From an uncultured Muribaculaceae bacterium (lineage in GTDB: Bacteria > Bacteroidota > Bacteroidia > Bacteroidales > Muribaculaceae): a stretch of DNA of 47,602 bases. The translations under genes and the position numbers were made by a program. Below are positions 25,760 through 34,093 of the stretch, piece after piece. The number at the start of each line of letters is the position of its first letter. Positions within the stretch are counted from its first letter, which is position 1. The notes beneath the pieces are model-generated. The model saw only the letters and a program-made list of their open reading frames with translations, was not told where the DNA came from and did no database searches. The stretch is taken from positions 1-47,602 of the forward strand of contig CAJUIT010000021.1 of assembly GCA_910586565.1 (NCBI GenBank), read 5' to 3'.

Positions 25760-27694
25760 ATGAGCGACGTAATCAGACTGCTACCCGACTCGGTTGCCAA
25801 CCAGATTGCCGCCGGCGAGGTTATTCAACGCCCCGCATCGGTGATTAAGGAGCTGGTTGAAAATGCCGTCGATGCCGGAGCACACTCAATAAAAATCATC
25901 CTCCGCGACGGGGGCAAAAATCTCATTCAGGTTATCGACGACGGATGCGGCATGTCGGAAACCGATGCCCGACTGGCATTTGAGCGCCATGCCACATCGA
26001 AAATAAAAAATGCCGCCGACCTGTTCGACCTCCACACAATGGGATTCAGAGGGGAAGCCCTCCCCTCCATCGCTGCAGTGGCGCAAATCGACCTCCGCAC
26101 CATGCGCAAAGGCGATTCGATTGGCTCGCGGTTGGAAATCGCCGCATCGAAGTTTGAACGGCAGGTTGCCGATGCCTGTCCCGCGGGCACCAACCTCGCA
26201 GTGAAGAATCTGTTTTTCAACTTTCCGGCACGTCGCAAATTCTTGAAAAAGGATTCGGTGGAGCTCTCCCACATTATCCACGAATTCGAGCGTTTGGCAC
26301 TTGTCAACCCCGACAAGGAATTTCTGCTCGTCCACAACGACGTGACACTGCACCAACTTCTCCCCGGCTCGATGAAACAGCGCATCGTCGACCTCTTCGG
26401 GAAAGCTCTCGACCGCCAGCTAATCCCGGTGAGCACCGAAACTTCACTTGTGAAAATCACCGGTTTTGTGTCGCACCCCGAAAATGCCCGCAAGCGCAAC
26501 CAGTTGCAATATTTCTTTGTCAACGGGCGCAACATGCGTCACCCCTATTTCCACAAGGCGGTGCTGAGTTGCTATGAGGAGCTGATTCCCGGCGATCATC
26601 AACCCAACTTCTTCCTGAATTTCGAAGTCGACGCCTCAACAATCGATGTCAACATTCATCCCACAAAAAGTGAGATTAAGTTTGAGAACGAGGCCCCGAT
26701 ATGGCAGATTCTGGTGGCAGCCGTGAAAGAATCGCTCGGCAAGTTTAACGCCGTGCCGGCTATCGACTTCGAGAGCACCGACACCATCGACATACCGGTG
26801 TTCAACCCCACTTCAACACCAGCATTCAACCAACTCACCGAATCGGACTACAATCCGTTCGCTCCCGGCAAATCCGACGCAAAAACACCGCGAAGCGAGG
26901 CTGTGCCCTCATCGCGTTTCAGCGGGAGGAGCAGTTCGCATGCCTCGTCGCTCAACGACTGGGATAAGCTCTACTCCGACTTTCAAAGCGGCGGTGATGC
27001 CGTCACACCCGATGCCGAGCCCGAACCGATTGAAAGCGCACTAAACAGTTTCCTCACCGACAGCGTGGCCCCGAGCAACCTCAACTCGACACTCGACCTC
27101 GACATGGAGGAAAACGCCGGCACTGAAGGCGCAGGTCTGTTGCAGCTGAAAAACAAATATCTTGTTGTGCCGTCGCGCAACGGGCTTATGATTATCGACC
27201 GCCACCGCGCACATGTGAAAGTTCTGTTCGAGCGTTACAGCGAAATGGCGGCGAAGTCCTCACCCGAGTCACAGCAGGTGCTGTTTCCCGAAACCGTCAC
27301 CCTAACTCCCGCCACACAGGCGATAATGGAAGTCATTCTTCCCGAAATCAACAATCTCGGATTCGACCTCTCCTACCTTGGCGACATGGTGTGGGCCATC
27401 AACGCCGTGCCGGCATCGATAGGGAAACTGAATCCCGAAGATGTTTTGCACAAAATAATAGAGAACATGAGCGAGGAAACAGGGGAAGCCGGCACTGTGG
27501 TGCGGCACCAAGTTGCCCTGTCGATGGCGAAAGCAGCCGCCGTGCAACCGGGGCAGACGCTCTCGCAGGCCGAAGCCGAATCGCTGTTGAGCGACTTTTT
27601 CTCACTCCCCGACCCTGCGTTCACACCCGACGGGCTCCCCACATTCCTGACGGTAGACACTTCTGAAATCGCCTCCCGTCTGGAACACATCTGA
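25760..27694 (+). CDS. mutL: DNA mismatch repair protein MutL
   Basis: 644 aa. The N-terminal GHKL ATPase has ELVENAVDAG (31-40), DDGCGM (60-65) and GFRGEAL (95-101), followed by the transducer domain with the FFVNGRNMRHPYFHKA motif (about 252-267). A Ser/Pro-rich linker (about 345-455) leads to the C-terminal dimerisation domain. The endonuclease motif of MutL homologues in species lacking MutH (DQHAxxERxxxE) reads D-R-H-R-A-H-V-K-V-L-F-E here (480-491). The C-terminal zinc motif with Cys/His is replaced by TPDGLPT. The nuclease site therefore looks weakened or absent. Divergent from the ATP-grasp gene; followed by two terminator-like hairpins. Confidence 0.95.
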   Translation: MSDVIRLLPDSVANQIAAGEVIQRPASVIKELVENAVDAGAHSIKIILRDGGKNLIQVIDDGCGMSETDARLAFERHATSKIKNAADLFDLHTMGFRGEALPSIAAVAQIDLRTMRKGDSIGSRLEIAASKFERQVADACPAGTNLAVKNLFFNFPARRKFLKKDSVELSHIIHEFERLALVNPDKEFLLVHNDVTLHQLLPGSMKQRIVDLFGKALDRQLIPVSTETSLVKITGFVSHPENARKRNQLQYFFVNGRNMRHPYFHKAVLSCYEELIPGDHQPNFFLNFEVDASTIDVNIHPTKSEIKFENEAPIWQILVAAVKESLGKFNAVPAIDFESTDTIDIPVFNPTSTPAFNQLTESDYNPFAPGKSDAKTPRSEAVPSSRFSGRSSSHASSLNDWDKLYSDFQSGGDAVTPDAEPEPIESALNSFLTDSVAPSNLNSTLDLDMEENAGTEGAGLLQLKNKYLVVPSRNGLMIIDRHRAHVKVLFERYSEMAAKSSPESQQVLFPETVTLTPATQAIMEVILPEINNLGFDLSYLGDMVWAINAVPASIGKLNPEDVLHKIIENMSEETGEAGTVVRHQVALSMAKAAAVQPGQTLSQAEAESLLSDFFSLPDPAFTPDGLPTFLTVDTSEIASRLEHI

Positions 27695-27736
27695 GAGGGT
27701 GTGTCATAACGGCCAAACCATTCTGACAGCACCCTC
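27695..27736. terminator. Hairpin immediately after mutL
   Basis: GAGGGTG-TGTCA (27695-27706) pairs with TGACA-G-CACCCTC (27724-27736), with one bulged G and a 17-nt loop. It starts one base after the mutL stop codon. It shares the GGTGTGTCA core with 24379-24413 and 27758-27791. Confidence 0.55.
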
Positions 27737-27757
27737 ACCATACGGATTAAAGCAAGA

Positions 27758-27791
27758 CGGTGTGTCATAAATTCAGCATTATGACACACCG
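27758..27791. terminator. Hairpin between convergent mutL and maf
   Basis: CGGTGTGTCATAA (27758-27770) pairs perfectly with TTATGACACACCG (27779-27791) over an 8-nt loop. No strong T tract follows on plus. On the minus strand it lies 34 nt past the maf stop. It is the third copy of the GGTGTGTCA hairpin family in the window. Confidence 0.6.
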
Positions 27792-27824
27792 CAAATATCA
27801 AGTAATAGTCTGACCGAAGCGTTG

Positions 27825-28421
27825 TTAACGACGCACCAGCTTTTTCAACGTGCGGTAAAGGGCGTGGAGCGGCAACCCCATCACATTGTAATAGTCGCCT
27901 CGGATACCGGTCACACCTATGTAGCCAATCCACTCCTGAATTCCGTAGGCACCGGCCTTGTCGAGCGGACGGTAATTCTCTACATAAAAGGCTATCTCCT
28001 CGTCGGTAAGCTCGGCAAACTCCACTTCGGTCATCTCCGAGAATGTTGTCTGTGTGCGGTCGGTGGCCACGGTCACCCCGGTTATCACCTTGTGGGTGTG
28101 ACCCGACAAGCGGCGCAACATCTGTTCGGCCTCACGTGCATCGGCAGGTTTGCCCATCACTTCGCCACGGTTTATAACCACGGTGTCGGCAGTGACAAGA
28201 ATATCGTCGGGACCCAGCTCGCCCAGATAGGCATGCGCTTTTTTTCGGGAAATAAATGCAGCCACCTCCTCCACATCGAGCGATGCGGGATAATTCTCAT
28301 CAACCTTTTTAAGGGGAGCCTGCACAACCTCAACATTAAGTTGCGACAACAACTCGCGACGACGCGGCGACGCACTCGCCAACAACAGATGCTTCCCCCC
28401 TAAAAAATTGTTTTTATCCAT
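27825..28421 (-). CDS. maf: Maf-like nucleoside triphosphate pyrophosphatase
   Basis: 198 aa from ATG 28421; the frame extends to a GTG at 28460, which would add 13 residues not seen in the family. The N-terminal LLLASASPRRREL (about 11-23) is the Maf signature. VTADTVV (about 79-85), the central G-K-P-x-D motif (about 93-97) and the Y-G-I-Q/GYY region match Maf enzymes. These house-cleaning pyrophosphatases hydrolyse dTTP/UTP or modified nucleotides. It lies 80 bp after the KdsC-like gene in the same direction. Confidence 0.93.
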   Translation of the reverse strand: MDKNNFLGGKHLLLASASPRRRELLSQLNVEVVQAPLKKVDENYPASLDVEEVAAFISRKKAHAYLGELGPDDILVTADTVVINRGEVMGKPADAREAEQMLRRLSGHTHKVITGVTVATDRTQTTFSEMTEVEFAELTDEEIAFYVENYRPLDKAGAYGIQEWIGYIGVTGIRGDYYNVMGLPLHALYRTLKKLVRR

Positions 28422-28501
28422 CAGAATCAAGAATTTTTCAACGAAGTTGACATTACGCACGGGATGCTCAACAGTGCCCGCACATGCACCGATGCAGTTT
28501 C

Positions 28502-29023
28502 TCAGCCGTAGGCCACATCAGTCAGCGGCCACAGCGACTGTGCCCTCAAAATCTCCTCAAGCAGGTCGCGGGCAACACCATATCCCCCGTTGCAGGGCGA
28601 CACATACCCCGCCGCAGAAATGATTTCAGGAGCGGCATCGGCCGGAGCCACGGCAAGTCCGGCAATCTGCATGCATTCACGGTCGGGAATATCATCACCC
28701 GCGTATGCAACCTCCTCGGGCGCAAGACCGTTGGCTTCCATCCAATTGAGGAGCAACTCTTTTTTAACACCGGCCTTGAGGTAGACATCACTGATGCCAA
28801 GCGAATTGAATCGCTCAACAATTCCACTTCCCGACGAGCCGCTGATTATCGCCATCTTAATCCCCTTGTCGGCAGCCGTGCGTATTGCATAGCCGTCGCG
28901 CAGATTAGCCATTCTTTGCGGAACGCCGTCAGCACCCAAAGGAACCACGGCAGGCGACAGAACCCCGTCGATATCGAAAACAACCCCTTTGATTTTGCTC
29001 AGGTTATATGGAATCTTGCTCAT
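28502..29023 (-). CDS. KdsC-like HAD phosphatase
   Basis: 173 aa. HAD motifs: FDIDGVLSP (about 16-24) with the nucleophile and acid Asp pair, IISGSSGSGI (about 60-69), a Lys in AGVKKELL, and YAGDDIPDRE (about 106-115). Size and lack of a cap domain match KdsC, the tetrameric 3-deoxy-D-manno-octulosonate 8-phosphate phosphatase of LPS core synthesis. The usual L-T-D-G after the nucleophile reads L-S-P-A here. The exact substrate is therefore less certain. The gene lies 24 bp after the DUF2520 gene. Confidence 0.88.
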   Translation of the reverse strand: MSKIPYNLSKIKGVVFDIDGVLSPAVVPLGADGVPQRMANLRDGYAIRTAADKGIKMAIISGSSGSGIVERFNSLGISDVYLKAGVKKELLLNWMEANGLAPEEVAYAGDDIPDRECMQIAGLAVAPADAAPEIISAAGYVSPCNGGYGVARDLLEEILRAQSLWPLTDVAYG

Positions 29024-29047
29024 CGGTGTGCTATGTAGGATGTGTGG

Positions 29048-29881
29048 TTAATCTATGTGTGAGGAAGCTCCGCATCCCGGCACCTCATCATCGCCTGACT
29101 TCGGCTTGTGCCAGTTTTTGAGAATGGTGTCGGAAAGCAGACGGTAGATTTCGCGGCTTTCCTCGGGAAGCATTGCACAATGCGAATCAATCACGGCGGT
29201 GTCGCCACGGCGCGCGGGGCCGGTCATCGCATCGTAGGGTGGCAGTTGGTTGAGTTTGTCGAGAGTTGCCGACAGCAGAGGCATAAGGTATTTTACACCT
29301 AACCCCTCGCGTTTCAGAATCTCATCAGCCTCCCACCACATCAGATTGGCGAAATTGCAAGCAAACACTGCCGCCAGATGCAACACTTTGCGGCGGTCGC
29401 TGTCGGCATCCTCAACCGTTGTTGAAACGGCCTCGGCCAATTCCCTCAGCGCGCAGGCCACATCGTGGGTGCTCCCCTCAATGAAAAACGGCACATGTGC
29501 CACATCCACCCCGGCATCGCGGCTGAAGGTCTGCAACGGGTAAAAAACGCCATAGTTAGTTTTATAACCGCTGAACACCTGAGCGGGAACGCTTCCCGAG
29601 GTGTGTGCCCAAATGCCGGGATAGTCGGGGGTGTCGCGCGCCACCTCGGCCACGCGGTCGTCATTAACGGCAATGATATAGAAATCAGCATCGGGAACAA
29701 CATCGGCAAGCGATGCCGCGAAAGAGCAGCTCTCCCCCACTGTTGCCGCTACTGCCGATGCCGATGCCTCGTGGCGGCTCACAATCTGAACCACGTCGGC
29801 GACCTGTGCCAGAGCCGCAGCCAGATGTGTGGCCACATTTCCGGCACCTATCACACAAATTCGCTTTTTCAGTTGCGCCAT
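29048..29881 (-). CDS. Rossmann-fold DUF2520 dehydrogenase-like protein
   Basis: 277 aa from ATG 29881; the frame opens earlier only through a TTG. The N-terminal RICVIGAGNVATHLAAAL (about 6-23) is a dinucleotide-binding loop, followed by an IIAVNDDRVAEVA segment. The C-terminal half has the DUF2520 helical domain (H-x-A-A-V-F-x-C-N-F-x-N, about 193-204). These proteins resemble F420-dependent NADP reductases and 6-phosphogluconate dehydrogenase-like enzymes; their substrate is unknown. The start lies inside the 3' end of the nitroreductase gene (13 bp overlap), so the two are translationally coupled. Confidence 0.88.
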   Translation of the reverse strand: MAQLKKRICVIGAGNVATHLAAALAQVADVVQIVSRHEASASAVAATVGESCSFAASLADVVPDADFYIIAVNDDRVAEVARDTPDYPGIWAHTSGSVPAQVFSGYKTNYGVFYPLQTFSRDAGVDVAHVPFFIEGSTHDVACALRELAEAVSTTVEDADSDRRKVLHLAAVFACNFANLMWWEADEILKREGLGVKYLMPLLSATLDKLNQLPPYDAMTGPARRGDTAVIDSHCAMLPEESREIYRLLSDTILKNWHKPKSGDDEVPGCGASSHID

Positions 29882-30402
29882 TTGCCTATGTGTACTTTCT
29901 CCCAAAGAAGTTTTTCGGTGTCGATGGGACGACGGGCTTCATTTTTATGCCCTACCGAAACGATGCAGAGCACGGCAAATTCCTCGGGAATGCCGAGAGC
30001 CTCGCGCACATACTCCTCGGCCGACTCTCCGTTGGCTCCGTAGCGGTCGCGAACCTCAACCCAACATGAACCGAGCCCGAGGTCGGCAGCCTGAAGCTGC
30101 ATCAACACGGCTGCAATCGAGGCATCCTCAATCCAGGCATCCGATTTGGCAATATCGGCAGTGACAACCACCGCCAGCGGGGCATTTGAGATTGATGTGG
30201 CGTAGTTGGGCTTGCAGTTGCCAAGCTTGTCGAGCATCTCTTTATCCTCAACTACAACAAACTGCCACGGACGCACGCTCTTCGACGAAGGCGACATCAG
30301 GGCAGCTTCAAGAATAAGGCGCACATCATCGGCGCCAACCGGCTCATCGGTGTATTTTCTGATACTCCGGCGGTTAATCAAAAGCTCGTGAAAATTTTCC
30401 AT
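29869..30402 (-). CDS. Nitroreductase family FMN protein
   Basis: 177 aa. The N-terminal RRSIRKYTDEPV (about 11-22) and MSPSSKSVRPWQFVVV (about 36-51) stretches are the FMN-binding signature of nitroreductases. AADLGLGSCWVEVRDR (about 106-121) and the C-terminal G-H-K-N segment complete the fold. Such enzymes use NAD(P)H to reduce nitro compounds, quinones or flavins; the physiological substrate is unknown. It is the first gene of a tight run: nitroreductase, DUF2520, KdsC-like, maf. Confidence 0.93.
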   Translation of the reverse strand: MENFHELLINRRSIRKYTDEPVGADDVRLILEAALMSPSSKSVRPWQFVVVEDKEMLDKLGNCKPNYATSISNAPLAVVVTADIAKSDAWIEDASIAAVLMQLQAADLGLGSCWVEVRDRYGANGESAEEYVREALGIPEEFAVLCIVSVGHKNEARRPIDTEKLLWEKVHIGKWRN

Positions 30403-30469
30403 AGGGGGAATATATTAACTCATTTATTTGAGCCTCTTTCCCTTCGCCGTTAACGGCAAAAAGAAATTG

Positions 30470-31555
30470 TCAGCGGCGGCACACCCAGGCATCCTGCTGC
30501 CCTACGAGATTTTTCTGCTCATTGGCTCCGGCATAGCTCGATGCGGTGGCAGCATACACTCTGAACTTGTTATCCTTTTCAAGGATTCCAAGCTTGCGGC
30601 TGCCGGCGCGGGCCACATATTCCTCGGCCTGGGCGCGCGTGGGGAACGAAGCCACAATCACACAATAGGTGTCGCTGTCGTTAAAACGCTTTACAACTTC
30701 GGAGGGTTTCACCGACACTTGCGGGAGTTTTTTGGGGGCTACGGTCTCATTCGCGGCAACGGCTGTAGGTGCAGCGGCCAACGTTTGCGGAGTCGGCTCC
30801 ACGGCAGGTTCCTCAACAGGTTTTACCTCAACTGCCGGAGCCTTCACAAGAGGCAGATCCACTGTGAGCAGTGCCATGTTGTAGCCATTGAAATGAGCCG
30901 AACGATCTATTTCGGCTGAGGGCACAGGGGCTATGGAAGCCGTCTCAACCGGCCGGTTTACCGACACCGAAGGCATCATGAACATAACAGCGGTGAGCAC
31001 AATGGCAAGCGAAGCCACAATCCCTGTGGCATAAGCGCGCCAGCCGGCCCGTCGGGTCGCTACACTCTCCGCAACAACAGCCTCGCCAACCTGCCGCGCA
31101 TAAGCGGCCTGCCCGTGCGAGCTGTCGGTCATGTCAAGAGGAACTGCCTCTATCGGCTGTAATCCATAGAACGCGCCGTTGACCGATGGAAGAGAAGCGG
31201 GATAGAACATCACTTCGCCGGTTCCCTCAGTCACGAACACACCAAGTCGCCCGAACACGATTTCACCCTCGGCAAGGAGCTGACGGCGCAACATCGTGAT
31301 TTCATCGGCAACCTTTTTCGATGCCGCCTCAAAACTGATTCCCTCGCGGCGGGCAACCGACCATGCAAGCATCCCGTCGGAATCAACGAGCATGGAGTTG
31401 AATGCCAAAGCACGCCCCGGAGGGTTGATTGACAGCGGATTCGACTCGTCGAAGTGAGCGGGCACATAATTACACAGCAGTGCTCCCAAGCCGGGAAGCA
31501 CCACACAATCGTGCTTGCGCAACAAATATTCTACATGTGCCGCTATCGAGTTCAT
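30470..31555 (-). CDS. HU-CCDC81 and SPOR domain membrane protein
   Basis: 361 aa. The N-terminal part (1-130) matches the paired HU-like CCDC81 domains of Bacteroidetes: EYLLRKHDCVVLPGLGALL (9-27), then EGEIVFGRLGVF (96-107). One membrane helix (about 175-195) follows, then a Pro/Ala/Val-rich linker. The C-terminal SPOR domain (about 294-361) has YCVIVASFPTRAQAEEYV; SPOR domains bind denuded peptidoglycan. The HU-like part would be cytoplasmic and the SPOR part periplasmic. It may link the nucleoid or cytoplasmic factors to the division septum, but this is inference. Its promoter places the start site at the ATG. Confidence 0.9.
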   Translation of the reverse strand: MNSIAAHVEYLLRKHDCVVLPGLGALLCNYVPAHFDESNPLSINPPGRALAFNSMLVDSDGMLAWSVARREGISFEAASKKVADEITMLRRQLLAEGEIVFGRLGVFVTEGTGEVMFYPASLPSVNGAFYGLQPIEAVPLDMTDSSHGQAAYARQVGEAVVAESVATRRAGWRAYATGIVASLAIVLTAVMFMMPSVSVNRPVETASIAPVPSAEIDRSAHFNGYNMALLTVDLPLVKAPAVEVKPVEEPAVEPTPQTLAAAPTAVAANETVAPKKLPQVSVKPSEVVKRFNDSDTYCVIVASFPTRAQAEEYVARAGSRKLGILEKDNKFRVYAATASSYAGANEQKNLVGQQDAWVCRR

Positions 31556-31559
31556 AACG

Positions 31560-31590
31560 CAAAGTTAACAATTATTCCACAAAGCGCAAA
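31560..31590 (-). promoter_or_regulatory. Promoter of the SPOR protein gene, predicts leaderless mRNA
   Basis: Minus strand: TTTG (31587-31590), 19 bp, TAACTTTG (31560-31567), both exact. Only four bases separate the -7 element from the ATG (31553-31555), so transcription should start at or within a base or two of the start codon. Confidence 0.7.
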
Positions 31591-31642
31591 AACATTTCGC
31601 CCCTGCAATCGGAATCTGCAACGACATTCCGGCTTCAATTTC

Positions 31643-32146
31643 TCACACTTTACGCAACACGGCATACCCACCGAAAATCTGCACGAGTATCCCCGGCCAT
31701 CCTATCGTGAGGTCGGAAAGAGCCGCACTCAACGAGCCTGTGAAAGCCCACTCGCCCAGCGAGCCAAGCAGCTGATAGCCCGCAACAACAACGAGGAGTG
31801 CGGCCAGACTCACTTTACCGGTTTTGCGCGCCACTGCGGCAGCCACCAATGCAAGCAGCACTGATTTCATAATGATTACAGGTACCATCGATGCGGCAGG
31901 CATGCCGAATGCAACCGAATTAACAAGCGGAGAAGCAATTGCCGTCAGCAGCCCTACACGCCAGCCATAGCGGTAAGCACCAACCAGTGTGAAGAAATAA
32001 ATCGGGAGCCAACGCAAACCTCCTTCCGGCACGAGGTGGCACAATTGGGGCAATACGATGTTACCCGCAATAAACAGAAGCGCGAACAGATAGGTTGCAC
32101 GTTGCGAAAATGTGAGTGATTTTAAATTTAATGCTACGGTCGACAT
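31643..32146 (-). CDS. ECF transporter S-component-like membrane protein
   Basis: 167 aa, almost entirely hydrophobic, with about five to six helices. Size, helix pattern and the WLPIYFFTLVGAYRYGWRVG segment (about 46-65) resemble the substrate-binding S components of energy-coupling factor vitamin transporters. No EcfA/EcfT genes are nearby, so it would share a common energising module or act alone. It is the last gene of the Fe-S operon, 86 bp after DUF1893 with no promoter between. Specificity cannot be read from sequence. Confidence 0.75.
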   Translation of the reverse strand: MSTVALNLKSLTFSQRATYLFALLFIAGNIVLPQLCHLVPEGGLRWLPIYFFTLVGAYRYGWRVGLLTAIASPLVNSVAFGMPAASMVPVIIMKSVLLALVAAAVARKTGKVSLAALLVVVAGYQLLGSLGEWAFTGSLSAALSDLTIGWPGILVQIFGGYAVLRKV

Positions 32147-32232
32147 GATGATTGTTCTGAAAATTTGAAGTCGTTGTTGACTTGATGTTTTTTATTCTTT
32201 CTTTTTTGAGCAGAGACGATGATTTCCCGGTT

Positions 32233-32655
32233 TCACCGCGTTGGCAGCGATTCTACAAACCGCGCTATTAGCGGCACACATTCCCCGGCTGTGGCACATG
32301 AGGCACAGAGTGTTTCAACCGGGCAAAAACCTGTGCCGCTTCGGTTGATTATATGCGGCACTTCGGCATCGAAAGTCACCTCAACTTGCGAACCGGCGAA
32401 AAGGTCAAGCGCAGCCCGGCTCACAACAAGGGCATGCACACGCTCAACACCCCCTGCAATCATGAGTGCAGCCGCACCTTTCCCCACAACCTTATCGGCA
32501 ATCCATGCGCCGCGAAGTTTTTCAGGCTGCGAGACAAGAAGGCTGTAGAGCGGTTTCACGCCCCTACCCTCAAGCAGCTCAATCTCATCACCGTGCCACA
32601 AGGCAAGGGAGCTGCCCGATTTCACAAGCGCTTCAACAAGCGTCTCCATCGTCAT
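32233..32655 (-). CDS. DUF1893 domain protein with C-terminal Cys cluster
   Basis: 140 aa soluble protein of the DUF1893 family (Thermotoga TM1506-like, cytidine-deaminase-like fold). The GVKPLYSLL segment (32-40) and the KVVGKGAAALMIAGGV stretch (about 55-70) are family landmarks. The C-terminus carries Cys111, Cys117, Cys120 and Cys126 (C-P-V-E-T-L-C-A-S-C then A-T-A-G-E-C). This spacing could hold a metal or Fe-S cluster. Its ATG overlaps the stop of the aldo/keto reductase gene (ATGA), indicating translational coupling. Biochemical role unknown. Confidence 0.85.
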   Translation of the reverse strand: MTMETLVEALVKSGSSLALWHGDEIELLEGRGVKPLYSLLVSQPEKLRGAWIADKVVGKGAAALMIAGGVERVHALVVSRAALDLFAGSQVEVTFDAEVPHIINRSGTGFCPVETLCASCATAGECVPLIARFVESLPTR

Positions 32656-34061
32656 AGCGTTCCCTGTTTAAGATGTTCCACAAATGTGTTGATGCGGTTG
32701 AGCTCGGCGGGGATGTCGATTCCCTGCGGGCAATGGGCCACACATTTCGAGCAGCCGATGCAATGGTCGGCCTGCCGCAGTTTCGGCACAGAGCGGTCGT
32801 AGCCCACGAGGAATGCCCTGCGGGCCTCGCGGTAATTCTCGGCCTGCGCGCTTTCGGGCACGTTCCCCTGGTTGACACATTTATTGTAGTGGGTAAGCAC
32901 CGCCGGAATATCAATGCCGTAGGGGCACGGCATGCAATATTTGCAATCGTTGCACGGCACGGTGGGATAGTGCATCATCAGGTCGGCCGTGTCATAAAGG
33001 AACTGCGTTTCATCGTCGGTGAGAGGCTTGTAGGGGCAGAACGAGCGGAGATTGTCGAGCAGATGTTCCATATAGGTCATTCCGCTCAACACCGTGAGCA
33101 CCCCGGGCTTTGAAGCCGCGAAACGAAATGCCCACGAAGCCACGCTGAGCGATGGTTCACGCTGTTTCAGACGAGCCACAATGTGGTCGTGAACCGTTGA
33201 AAGTCGTCCGCCCAAAAGGGGCTCCATAATTATAGCGGGGATGCCGCGTTTTTCAAGTTCACCGTAGAGATATTCGGCATCGGTGTTGCGCGGATTGATT
33301 TCCTTAGCGTGCTTCCAGTCGAGATAATTCAGCTGAATCTGCACGAAATCCCATTTACATTCGTCGTGGCGCGACAGCAGATAGTCGAACACCTCAATAT
33401 CGCCATGATAAGAGAATCCGAGATTGCCGATTCGGCCGGCCTCGCGTTCTTTCAGCAGAAAATCGAGCATGCCGTTGTCGAGATAACGGCCGCGCAGCGC
33501 CTCCATTCCACCCATACCGATGCCGTGGAGCAACATGTAGTCAATCTTATCTACCTGCAACTCGCTGAACGACTTGCGGTACATTTTCATCGACTCCTCG
33601 CGCGACCATGTTTCGGGAGCGAAATTCGACAGCTTTGTGGCAATGAAGAACTTGTTGCGGGGGTGGCGCTTCAAGGCAATACCCGTTGCGCGCTCCGAGC
33701 GCCCTTTGCAATAGGCGGGCGACGTGTCGAAATAGTTCACGCCATGAGCTATGGCCGTGTCGACAAGCTCGTTGACAGCGTCCTGGTCAATCTCATCCTC
33801 CCCGTCGCGGGCACTCCCGCCGGAAACGGTGGGCCAGCGCATGCACCCGTAGCCGAGAATCGACACCTGCTCACCCGTCTTGGGATTCACGCGGCACGTC
33901 ATCTTATCGGTGGGGATATCTTCGGTTGCCGCCAGGGCTTGGCCGTCGGCAGGATTTTTATCGGGACGGCATCCGGCCAATGTGGCGGTAGCCACTGCGG
34001 CACCAACGCCGAAACGCTTCAAGAAATCGCGACGCGTAAGGTCGGTATCGTTATGTTTCAT
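32652..34061 (-). CDS. Tat-exported lipoprotein aldo/keto reductase with two [4Fe-4S] clusters
   Basis: 469 aa. The N-terminus has a twin-arginine signal (T-R-R-D-F-L-K, Arg10 and Arg11), a hydrophobic stretch and a lipobox L-A-G-C (Cys31), so the folded enzyme should be exported and membrane-anchored. The aldo/keto reductase barrel follows, with the catalytic tetrad Asp112, Tyr117, Lys143 and His179. A C-terminal ferredoxin-like domain holds Cys370/373/376 with Cys379, and Cys434/437/440/444. Ordinary AKRs use NADPH, which is absent from the periplasm; here the clusters may bring electrons from the polyferredoxin encoded 32 bp upstream. Substrate unknown. Confidence 0.92.
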   Translation of the reverse strand: MKHNDTDLTRRDFLKRFGVGAAVATATLAGCRPDKNPADGQALAATEDIPTDKMTCRVNPKTGEQVSILGYGCMRWPTVSGGSARDGEDEIDQDAVNELVDTAIAHGVNYFDTSPAYCKGRSERATGIALKRHPRNKFFIATKLSNFAPETWSREESMKMYRKSFSELQVDKIDYMLLHGIGMGGMEALRGRYLDNGMLDFLLKEREAGRIGNLGFSYHGDIEVFDYLLSRHDECKWDFVQIQLNYLDWKHAKEINPRNTDAEYLYGELEKRGIPAIIMEPLLGGRLSTVHDHIVARLKQREPSLSVASWAFRFAASKPGVLTVLSGMTYMEHLLDNLRSFCPYKPLTDDETQFLYDTADLMMHYPTVPCNDCKYCMPCPYGIDIPAVLTHYNKCVNQGNVPESAQAENYREARRAFLVGYDRSVPKLRQADHCIGCSKCVAHCPQGIDIPAELNRINTFVEHLKQGTL

Positions 34062-34093
34062 AATCGCAAAACAGGTGGCTGTTCAAACTTATT

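Noticed and set aside
30446..30457. 12-bp palindrome GCCGTTAACGGC after the SPOR gene
   Set aside because: Only a 4-bp stem with a TTAA loop and no T tract; not strong enough to call a terminator or operator.
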